From the NCBI GenBank assembly GCA_036244855.1, contig BQKZ01000660.1, forward strand, positions 27,798 to 91,797: a DNA stretch of 64,000 bases. The letters run 5' to 3'. The stretch comes from Temnopleurus reevesii. Its lineage: Eukaryota; Echinodermata; Echinoidea; Temnopleuroida; Temnopleuridae. The notes under the pieces are model-generated. The model was not told where the DNA came from and searched no databases. It worked only from the letters and a program-made list of their open reading frames with translations. The first letter of the stretch is position 1. Each line of letters opens with the position of its first letter. Positions 49,801 to 61,800 of the stretch are shown piece by piece. The translations under genes were made by a program, and so were the position numbers.

Positions 49801-52800
49801 CCACCCTAATAAATAGGCAGGTTTACTTACCGGTATAGATGCAAATATTATGCGTACATGTTCTCTAAAAGCAAAGGGTGTTACTGAGAACCCTAAAGCT
49901 TACCTGAGACTTGCCTCACATAGCAACAGTAATGTAATCAAACTGGATTCAAAGTATTGTTGTTTACTATCAGGTTTAAGAAATACCATATAACTATGTT
50001 CGTCAAAATATGTATCAAAGAGATACGATTGATTGCAAAATGAATCATATCTCTTTTATTTTACAGGCCCCAGGTTATTTATTTCAAACAAGTATGCCTC
50101 ATATATGCAGGCCATTTCATGGGGGCATGGGAAAACTAGGTCATTTTGATGAGGTCCATGTTTCTACCAAGATCAAACAGAAGAAAAATATAGGAAATAG
50201 AAAGGGGTCAACAACACCAGCAAGGGGGGCACCCACAGCTATTGCATCTGGTTGCCTTGGCTCTTGCAGGGCCTGTATATGTGGACCTCCGCTCAAAAGT
50301 ATAGATTAGTAATGTTTAGCTAGGATGGAGAAGTTGATGTGAAAAGATCTGATGTATTCACAAATTGTGTACATGCATCAAAATATATGTGTTCAAAATT
50401 AGGAAAACGATTTTGCATGTGTTCTGGCTTCTATCCTCTTCATGCTAAGACGTATTAAGTTGTTGCGCCACCTTCCGAACATATAGTCGTATCAACGCTA
50501 ATGTCTATGTTACGAGGATGGCACAAGAAGTCAAGACGTCTTAGCACGAAGAGGATAGCTAAGTTTCAAAATGTTAACCCTAGACGGGGTGCTAGAAGAA
50601 TAGACTGCCAGCGGATGCGGGGCAAGATGAATGGAGCTCTCAGTTGTATTGTGTGTGGAGTGTGAATTTCCATTCATTTTGCACATGAAGCAGAATGTTG
50701 TTGAAGAAACGATACACAATGTTATTTCAGTTTCGCAGTAATTGAGCCATTTCTGGGTCGATTTCATTCAAACAACCGCAGAACATTTTTGCAGTTGAAA
50801 AACTGCATTATGGTGAAATTTTTATTGCAACTCACATAGTAGTAAAAATTTGAAGCACCATCTCTCCCAAAACTAATCTAGTTTATGTTGAATTATTCAT
50901 CTAAGGTTTTTCCCCATGGCGATCTTCATAGTAGACTAAAATGTATAGGTTACTCCCAAGAGCCACTAAATCAACGCTAACGATCGCCCAAGTGGCGCTA
51001 CAATCACTCCCGATCATGGACTCCGATGATGTTCCTTAAGAATAGCATGAAGTGTCCATTTCATTAAATAATTAATAACTTGTTGATTACTCAGCATCCT
51101 GGGACGGCTATTCTTGTGCCGTCGCCATGGGGATAGAGGAAGTGGGTATAGCTCTAAGCCTAACATTGAGGTTGGGGCTTGACTTCACTGCCCACCTGTC
51201 AGTTTAGGACATAATTTTTTCAAGGTTTACGATGTCTAGAAATTGTCTAGAATTTGTCTTCATTGTCTTCTAGTTTAGTGAAAATTCAACTGAGGATTAT
51301 ATAGGCTACTTTGATATTTTCATAACAAAAGTCATATTCGATTGTTTAAGATTCATTGAGTGAAATAATGATATGATATTCTTTGTATAAAAAAATATCA
51401 AATCTGTGGAAGAAAATTATGGGGATGTTGATAGAGCTTGCAGTTATCATTATGCAATACCCAAATAGTGATTAAGATATATCTCTAATTCAGGGTACCT
51501 TGTTCTTTCTGTTCAGTTAATATTTTTGTACACTGAGGCCTCGGGCAAAGTGTCTGATTATCAACTGTAGTGAAGTGCATGTTTTTTTTTACACAAGATC
51601 CAAATGAAGTTTCCTCCATGAAGATCACTCAAATTGTAAATGATAGAGCAACATATTCATCTTTTGAACCCCAAACAACTGTGAGGTCCAACTTATTACC
51701 TCTTTACCAATTGCACTGCCCAGACTGGATTAAACCATGGACCTAGGAGAAAACTAGGTCCATGATTAAACAAACCAGAAGCTGTGTGCAATTCTCAACA
51801 TCGACATGCCCCAAAGGTATTCAAAATCCAGTTTGTTGTGGGACCTTTCATTCATTTCAGATCACTTAGGGTGGTTTGACAATCTAGTTTTTCTGGTCAA
51901 GGTCAATGCTCACCCTTAGGTTGTAGGGTTTCAAGTCCACTGGAACGTCTTCTTTAAAATTCTGAAGTATGAGGAGCTCTTTTAACATAAATTACCAACA
52001 TAAGTTACCGATTCCCCTAAAAAATGGCCTGACGTAAACTTTCAGATTGAACTCCCTTCAGCTCAACCCCCCCCCCCCCTCCCACATACCAGGTTAAACA
52101 AATCAAATGTAGTGCACAATTAGCAACATTCAGGTCCAAATTAATACCCCAAGGTGTTTGAGAGCAAGTTTGTTGTGGTATGAATAGGATGTTGACTCCT
52201 CATACCATTCATGTCACCTGGGGTAGTTTTGACAATGTTAGGTCAAGGTCAATGCTCATCTCTGAGTGTAGAGTTTCAAGCCCACTGGGTTTCTCTTACT
52301 TGAAATTCTATAGAATGAGGAGCTCTTTCAAAATGTTGGTCCCCAACTTTCCCCTCCCCTCCCCCACCAATAAAAACCAAACGTTTTGGGGTTGAAGTCC
52401 ATCAACTGACCATCTGAAAATAGCTTGACCTGAAGTCTTAGATTCATTGAACTCCCTTTAGCCCAACCTACTCTTCCCCGGAACACCAGGTTAAACAAAT
52501 CAAATGTAGTGCACAATTATCAACATCCGGGTTCAGATTCCCCAAGGTGTTTGAGAGCAAGTTTGTTTTGGTTGAATAGTACGTTGACCCTTCGTTCCAT
52601 TCAGGTCACCTAGGGTGGTTTTGATGACCTAATTTTCAGGTCAAGGTCAAATAATGCTCCAGGGTGTAGAGTTTCAAGCCCAGTGGAGTGTCTTACTTCA
52701 AATTTTAAATAATTTGGAGATCATTCACCATGTTTGTCCCCCCCAATTCCCCCCTCCCCCATCCCAATTTTTTTGTGGGGATTGTAGTCCATCAACTGAC

Positions 52801-55800
52801 CATCTGAAAATGACCCAATCTGAACTGTCAGATTCTATGAACTCTCTTCACCCCAATCTGCTATCCATAGACACCAGGTTAAACCAAACAAATCAAATAT
52901 AGTGCACAATTATCAACATCCAGGTCCAAATACCCCAAGGTGTTTGAGAGTCAGTTTGTTGTGGTCTGAATAGTACATTGACCTCTCATTCCATTCAGGT
53001 CACCCGGGTTGGTTATGATGACCTAATTTTCAGGTCAAGGTCAAGTCTTGCTCCTGGGTGTAGAGTTTCAAGCCCACTGGGGTTTCTTACTAGAAATTCT
53101 AAAGAATCAGGAGCTCTTTCAACATGCTTGTCCCCAATGTCCCCTCCCCCACCCCCACCAATAAAACCTCCATGTTTGGGGGTTGTAGTCCATCAATTGA
53201 CCATCTGAAAATGGCCCAATCCAAACTCTCAGATTCTTTGAATTCCCTTCAGCCCAACATGCTCTTCCCAGACACCAGGTTAAACAAATCAAATGGAGTG
53301 CACAATTATCAACATCCAGGACCAAACACACAAAGTGTTTTGAAGCAAGTTTGTTTTGGTTGAATAGTACGTTGACCCCTCATTCCGTTGAGGTCACCTG
53401 GGGTGGTTTTGGTGACCCAATTTCTCAGGTAAAGGTCAAGGCTCACCTCTGGGTGTAGAGTTTCAAGCCCACTAGGGGGTACATTCACTCCCAAATGGGA
53501 GGAATGGAGTGGTCTTTCAACATTGGAAGAGTAGTCATATTGGTTGACTTATCCCAAAGCCCCTGTTTTGAGATGTTTCCAAACTGACTATTAGCATTAG
53601 CGTCTAAAATGTCCACTAATGTATCCACTCCTTGATCCAATAAAGTGTTGACATGGGTCTTTATGGGCACCTAATTGTTTTACGGGAATTGGAGTGGACA
53701 TGAATAGGCAGGTTTACTACAGGTTACTAACCTTAATTGAAATAATTCTTGCCTTTTCCCAACATGGATAAACCGATAATGCCTATGAATTTTTTCACAG
53801 CTTCTCGGTAAAGCACTGTCAATCAGTGTTTACCCATGTTGGGATAAGGCAAGAATGATTACAATTATTTCAATTATATATCTACCCAACACAAAAATCA
53901 TTCAATTGATATTAACGCAGTACCTGCTGCTATAACACAAATCGAGCCCACCACTTCAATCGGCTCTCGGTGGTCTAGCGGTAAGACACCTGCCTAGTCA
54001 TCAGGAGATCGTGGGTTCGATTCCTACCCGAGAATGCCTGTGAATTTTTTTCACAGCTTATCGGTAAAGGACTGTCAATCAGTGTTTATCCATGTTGGGA
54101 TAAGGCATGAATTATTTCAATTATTTATCTACCCAACACAAAAATCATTCAATTGTTACTAACCTGTTTAAGGAACATCACCAACCTACACTGGTTAGCA
54201 AGAAACCTGCATGATTTTTAATCTATTTATAGTAAACCAGTCTACTGAACATCGGTTGAGAAGTATTTGATAATGATGAAAATAAGTTCTGAAGTATATT
54301 GAGTTTGGCTTATAGTATGATACTGAGCCCGATAAAAGTCAATACATTTCACCTTTATTGGGGTGAAAGAAGTGAACTGGTATAACATTCTGGAATCAGC
54401 ACCGATAGCTCGAGTGATGTGGATCGATGAATAGTATCGGGGTCCCCAGTAATACCCCTTTTACAGCTACCCCTGATCCAATAGTCGTCACAGTATATAG
54501 CACCTCAAAGAAAAAGGGGTTTGAAGCATTCATGGATGATATAATAATCCTTTCGAGCCAAGGTATCACGTTCCTAAGGATTCAGTGGCTTTCAGATAGT
54601 TGGCTAAAAAATTGCAGTGTCTTGGACGCTGTAGGAATCGGACAATAAATGACAAGGGGGCCCCTCTCTGACACACGTTCTAAGGATTCGTTCAGTTATC
54701 AAGCCTCTAAATAAAACCTTTGGTGTTGGAAGGGAGTGGTGGAAAATAATGAATGGTCCTCGCATTTAATTACTCCCCTCGTAGAGATTCAGATGATTAT
54801 CAGCATGATGGTATGAAAGAAAGGTTATGTTTTGTGTCGGTTTCATAAACCATTTGGTGGAATAATTATAGGAAGTACCTACATACCCATTCGTTGAAAT
54901 ATACACATTGGAGTAAAGCAGTAGCCATATAAGATTATTGGTAAGAAGGACCTGTGTACCTCTTCATTGTGATATATATGCAGGTAATATTGCAATCACA
55001 AGACAGTGGAGACTCCGTACAACGAGGTGATTGGGACCATCAAAATATCTTGCTATAACAGTAATCTCTTTATAGCACTGTTAAAAACAATAAGTTTTAA
55101 AGAGCTGGGACCAGATTTGTTTTCTCTTTATAGCAGATATTTTGTTATATCAGATCTCTGTATACTGAGTTTCCACTGTATTGTGTTGTTGACAATTTTT
55201 ATAAAGACTCACAACTTTGATTCAGAGTTAAGGCGTGGATTCGAAACCCAGCCATGGCGTAAATTTCATTAAGCAAGAAATTCATTGACATTGCACTGCA
55301 CTCAACTTAGGCGGTGTTGCTTAAAAGTTGGAATTGATTGCAAGATGCAGTTGATGGCGACATGCCAATCAAAATCATTGTTTCATACGCGTCTTGTTAA
55401 ATATGCATACCATGCGCGAATTAAAATGCGCTTTACAATTTGCAAAGTTGCTGTTGATTTGCAGTTGATTTGAGCAACACCCCATTAGTTACGTAAATCG
55501 GTTCATGGCAGTTATATTTCACCTGTTTGGAGCAAGAAGAGTGTTATCTCTGCACAAAGTGAATGAAGCTAGTTCCCTTCTGGCTTTAAACAGACAATTT
55601 ATTCCTTGAAATACTTGTGCGTTATAGCAGCCAGGTAAATTCAAATTTTCCCTTCATCATAAAAAAGGATCTGCTCTTTGATTTGTTCCATGTAGAATGT
55701 CATTTCATACTAAGTTTAGATACCATCTTTTTTTCGTTGTCATCCATGACTGGGAGAGCAGAACATCGCCACCAACCCCCTTTAATCAGGTTATATTTGC

Positions 55801-58800
55801 ATGAAAGGCGATCACAAAAAAACATAGTCTTTAGGGGATACGCAGAGTGTGCCGTGTCATTCAAGCAAGAAATAATTTTAAGTTTCATAGACCGTGTAAG
55901 CTACTTAATGGTGGGTATTAAGTATCTATCATGAATAACGTACTGCCCCCTCGAGAAGCGTTATTATGTGCTCAATGTGAGATTTTCCTTTGGAAGTAAA
56001 TTCTGCGGTGATTAATCGATTTTTCAATGTGTCTGATCTGTCGAATCACTTTTACATTCTTTTCACCACAAAATGATGAGAATTTTGAAGAGTAAGTATT
56101 ATATACCAGCTAGCATTACTGGAACCAGTCAATTTGAAGAAATGCAAAAGATATTGGTTCCAAAGAGTTATTTTTCTGTGGTTCACTGACCTGGCATAGG
56201 TAAAAATACTCTGGCCAGGAGGTGCTACATACAGCTGCGCATGTGGGGATGCACTGATAGTTCTGCCAGCAAAGGGTAAGCAAACTGTGTGCCATACCTG
56301 TAGACACTGTCCTTTTCGTGTTATTTCTCACGGTCGAAATGGTGTGTTTTTTTAATTTGGATAAAGAAATGAAGCCGAATAGGCATGGTACCCTCCAGGG
56401 GATATTGCACAAATTTAAGAGACATTTTACACATAATAGATGACTGGGGAGTGACGGGAAAAGATGAAAATGTGTTTTGATCATGCTAACAACAGAATTG
56501 AAAGCCTTTCTGTCATATATTCGTTTGGTGCGACAATAATGTGCTCATTATAGAATAGTTGCAGGTGTAAATCCTTCATACTGTGATGGCAGAAATGTTT
56601 CCTGTAATTGTAAATATTTGGTAAGACCTCTTTCATTGTTTACCACAATAATTTCACCGTCTTTGACCAACTAAAATGCTCAAGCAGTGATAAGTGTCAA
56701 ATGTTTGTCGCTTAACCATCCCCACAAGAAAGTCTGAGATCACCAGGTAATGCTCTCTAAACCGCTGTCAAAAGTAGCATGTATGTGAAGAGGCAATGGG
56801 CGTTTTAGGTAATCCCACAGAAAATGCACAAAATGTGTGGTGGATTATTTCAGATGACCTCGTCTATTCAAGAATGCTTTCTCCATTAAGTGTTCCTTTC
56901 CCTTTTTTCTGAGTAATACCAGTGTGACAAGAACGCTCCCATTTCTCCAGCCCGCTCCAAAATTTGCCTGATACATTAAAAATTATTGGTTCAAAGTGGG
57001 CTCGAGCAACCATTTTTGTCTAATGTGAACATACATGCTGACTGGAGCTTTGTAGTCTAGATGCACAGACCATTGCCTTTTGGTATTGCAAATTGCGCAG
57101 TACACATACACATAGTCTGCAATCAGAGACTACATTACCTGTGTAGTTCACCTTCTGGGATTCAAGTGAAAGTGAAAATAGCCTCTGACTGCAGACTCTA
57201 GATCATGCACCATGCTGGACATTGCGAAAAGCCAAAGCATGATAGGCACTACCTGCAAACCAGTAGTGTTGTGTATGGATCAGTAAACCTGTGTAATGCA
57301 TCAAGTATTCCAGAAAAATAGGGGTGTTCACAAAAGTGAATGTGAAAGGAAAAGATGAGTGGTTATGAATAGCTTTTAAAGTGCCAAGTACCTGTAGTAA
57401 ACAGATTTAAAGTGGGCCAGAAAGACCACGTAAGTCTAATGCGAACACACTCACCACGACTAAAGTGTTGTGTGTGAAAGTTGTATGGATGGGTTAATCT
57501 GTACAATGCACCCACTTGTGTTCAGAAGATCCAGAAAAATGGGGGTGTTCAGAAAAGTGAATCTGAAAGGAAAAGAAAAGACGTTATGAATAGCTTTAAA
57601 GTGTCAAGTACCAGTAGTAAACAGATTCATAGCGGGCAAGAGCGACCACATAAGTCTAATGTGAACACACCCATTGACTGGAGTTTCATGTGTTGAAGTT
57701 GTGTATGGATGGGTTAACCTGTACAATGCTCATACTTGAGTTCAGAAAATGGAGGTATTCATAAAAGTGAATGTGAAAGGAAAAGGAGAGGGTTATCAGT
57801 AGCTTTAAAGTGCCAAGTACCTGTAGTAAACAAATTTAAAATGGGCCAAGGCGACCACTTAAGTCTAATGCGAACACACCAATTGATTTGAGTATTTAGT
57901 TGGGAAGGGGTGTGGAAGGTGTATGGATGGGTTAATTTGTACAATGCTCCTACTTGTATTCAGAAGATTTAAAAATAGGGGTGTTCAAAAGAAAAAGAAT
58001 GTGAAAGGAAAAGAGAAGTGGTTATGAATATTGAGTGTCAAGTGCCTGTAGTAAACAGATTTAAAGTGGGCCAGTGCAACCACTTAGGTCTTGTGGGAAC
58101 ACACCTACACTGTTGTGTGTGGAAGTTGTATGAATGGGTTAACCTGTACAATGCTCCCACTTGTTTCTATAATTTCCAGAAAAATGGGGGTGTTCAGGAA
58201 AGTGAATCTAAAAGGAAAAGGAAAGATGCTATGAATAGCGTTAAAATGCCAAGTACCTGCAGTAAAGAGATTTAAAGCAGGGTAGAGCTACTGCTTAAGT
58301 CTAATATGAACACACCCACTAACTCGAGTGTTGTGTGTGCAAGTTGTACGGGTGGGTTAAGCTCCCACTTGTGTATATAAGATCCAGAAAAATGGGGGTG
58401 TTCAGAAAGAGAATCTGAAAGGAAAAGGAAAGACGTAATAATGAATAGATTTAAAGTGCCAAGTACCTGTAGTAAAGAGAGTGGTGGGATGGAGGGCGGG
58501 GCAATCATTAAAAAATAGGATGAAAGTGAAATAGAGCTGAAGAATGAAGAATAAAGTACTGTACCTCAAAAACAGTATAACTAAGTTTATCTTGTTGCTC
58601 ATATCCTTTGCATTTTAGTGAAATAACATGAAAAGCTTGTCAAAGTTTGAATTCAAATTTGTACTTGTACCCAATCATCAGTCATTACACCTGTGTAGAC
58701 CTTCAAACAAATATTGATCTAGACAACCTGAAAACCTGTAAAAAGCTTTGCCTGGCATACCAACAACAGTAATCCAAACCTGACTACAATTTTTGCAGTA

Positions 58801-61800
58801 TAGTTCATTTATTGATAACAAATGGGCCAATAGAATTCAAAATCATTGTGTTCATTTGGAAGAAACAGAATTGTTTGATTGTTGTCTGATGCATATTTTT
58901 AAATGGAACTATCACAACAGGCCCTTTTCAGAAAGTTGGTTGGTTGAGGCAAGCAAACAGCTATTTTAGGCCTAATTTTGACACATTTTGATAAACACAT
59001 ATGCTATGTATTCCTAATACTGACTATGAATTCTCATCTTGGCAATGTTGATGGCTGTACATCATCCACAGTTTATAGAAATTGCTCTCATATAGCAACA
59101 TTGGTACCACAAAAATTAGGCTTTTGCATGTTGATGAATTAATTTCTGCAGCTCTTTTGCCATCAGTGTTTCAAAATCAGACTGAAATTTTGTACGTCTT
59201 TTTTTTCTCATCTGGTAAAACAATGATACAATTCACGCGGGCACTCCGAGTTCATGCGTACTTTTGGGATGTATACAAATTATTTCCTGTGTTCTACTAG
59301 AGCTTCCAGTGTTATCTTCCAATGCACTTTCTCTAGTCAAAATCCATTGTCTCTATTTTGACTGAATCCCGCTTATCACAATTGGGAAAGCCTGAAGAAA
59401 CAAAGATCTGGCAAACGGAGAGGGAGGAGGGGTCGAGGGGAGCATGAATATTTGTAGTTTCTATATGTCACTCGCTGATAGATTGAGCAGAATCTGACAC
59501 TCCCTGGAAAATCTTAGTCAGTTGGTACATACAGTCTGCACGCTATACTTTCTACTTCGCAATGCCAGTAATGACAGTAATTAGGAATGATTTTTACCTT
59601 TACCAGATTTCTAGGGGGAATATAGGGGTTAAGGGAACATCTTTTTGTGTTATCAGGATAATGTCTTGTATTCAGGGATATTAGTACAGGCACAGAATAT
59701 TGGTACAGTCATACATTCAAAAATTTCTGGATGTAACTGGATTGACTTGGATTGGTTTTATGTCCGAATATGTCTCCCCAAACAGTATTCTGACATTTAG
59801 GAGCTGTGGTACTTTCCCCATCACAACAAGAATGAAACCATATTATCCTGTAGATCTCCAATATCTCACATTAATGTTATTTTAAGTATATAACCTCTAA
59901 TGTTACCATCAATTGTGATTTAGTGCACTCATCTTCCAGAGGAATGGGGTTGCTTGGAAACGCCAAGGCTCCTTGGAAACGCTCGTGAATCATTTAGTGG
60001 AACATTCCAACCAACAGAAACCCCAGTGACCTGGGAAATGGAGTACACTGTTGCAATTTTTTATTGGATAGGTTTGAATGTGAATGCAAGGATCTAATAT
60101 ACTTACTCCCCTGTTTAATAGTAGACAGGGGTGGATCCTAAACTTTTTAAGGAGAGGGGGGGGGGGGGGGAGCATGGACTTTGAGGGTGAAGCCCAAAAT
60201 GGTGAGCATTCAAGAAAGGGGCGAAACCATGAGGGGTATCCGGGAATTTTATTTAAATAATCTCTATGACTTTAAACTGGATTTCCAGCAGCTAGTATCT
60301 TAGCTCTCCATGACGTATGTTTTTTTATAATTTACTTTTTATTTAATGTCTTTGGAAAATCAGTGTTCACCGATATATATGAGGCGTAAGCTGCGTTTGT
60401 TCCCCTGGATCTGTGCTTGGTAGAGTATTTGAAGGCCCAAGATTCTGTAATGGTATAGAGTGTCCCATTTGCTTTTGTGAAAAACCTTTCGAAAGGATAG
60501 TGGATTTTGGGGTCAATTTGGTATTTTTTTTCAATTGTAATCAATTTGATGCATAGAGAAGTGAATGGCCTTTCCACTTCTTACAATGTCAGTTTATCAG
60601 TGAGGATGGGAATTTTTGGATCATGTATTCCCCCTCCTACTGCTACTAAGCTGTCAAAACTTCCTGATCTGCCACTGCTGATATTAAACTCTTGACCTCC
60701 AGAACATTGGAAGAAACTTGAACTGTCACTTTAAGGTTTCCTTACCCATAAATCCAGAGAGGTTGAACCTAAAAATAGAACAATCTTGATCTCCAAGAAT
60801 GTAGCATCCACTTACAATGTTGCTGAATGTTTGCTTTCTCCTATAAGTATCATTGAAAATAAAGAGCCACTAGAAGTGTCAATTGGTACAAAGATTTTGC
60901 ATGGTGGTCCCAAAGTGCACTAGACATAGGCCGTGAACATCATGAAGTTTGTGATAAATCGTTACTGAAAATGGCCAATCATAGGTACTCTTTCAAATTG
61001 ATGATTAATCACAAAAATTTGCATTACAGGGTCCAGGGCCCCGTAACTTAAAGGTTTGCGATTAATTGCTAATCTGATAGCGATTGATATAAATCTCAAA
61101 TCTATGGCAAATTATGTACTAAAGTTTGCAATTGATCGCAAAGTCAAATAGCGATTAATCGCAAACCTTTATGTTGCGAGGCCCAGGACACATACTTTCT
61201 GACCATAAGATGCATTTATATGTCCTGGGTTGCGAATTTTACATTGCCACATACTGCATAAGCTGAAATTTTCACAGTGGTTATATTTTCACAAATTTTG
61301 CGACTTTTTCTCACGAACATTTCCACTCGAGTGATACACATTCATATGTGTTCAGACACTATTAAAAATGTGAAAATAACAACATGCCAATGTGTCATAC
61401 TGGTCCAAAATTGCGAAAATATCTGTACGTTAAAATATTGGCTTATACAGTACTTTGCGTCCCTTCTTTCGAACTTTGCCCCAATTTGCAAATTTCGAGA
61501 CATGGTTGCAAACTTTACTGCGCACATGGCATAGTGTTGAGTGTACCCAGCAGCCACCGTACTTTGTAGTGATGTAAATCTCTTTGTCAAAATACACCAT
61601 GGTTAAGGGTGATTACACTACAGCTTAAAGGTTTAGAAATCATCTTCCAGTTGAAAAAAAGTATTTCGGAATCCATTTGTTTCCATTGTTTGAACGATCA
61701 GTATGAATAAATAACATGATACAATTGGAAACAAAGTTTGAGCATGCTTGTAAGCAGTACAAGATACACAGTTTTATTCTCTTGAGATGATGAAATTAAA

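Noticed and set aside
50067..50309. Exon-like open stretch after a good acceptor
   Set aside because: It has 81 open codons to a stop but no partner exon in compatible position, and the composition is not convincing; kept only as a note.
53485..53670. Minus-strand 61-codon frame with reasonable composition
   Set aside because: It begins at the edge of the 395-bp array, and no splice borders or homologous copy support it.
53964..54034. Functional tRNA gene
   Set aside because: The cloverleaf is imperfect (first acceptor pair and one anticodon stem pair mismatched), and a SINE body repeated next door follows directly, so a SINE head is the better reading.
56116..56484. 122-codon minus-strand frame
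   Set aside because: No splice signals, no motif, and codon composition like its AT-rich surroundings.
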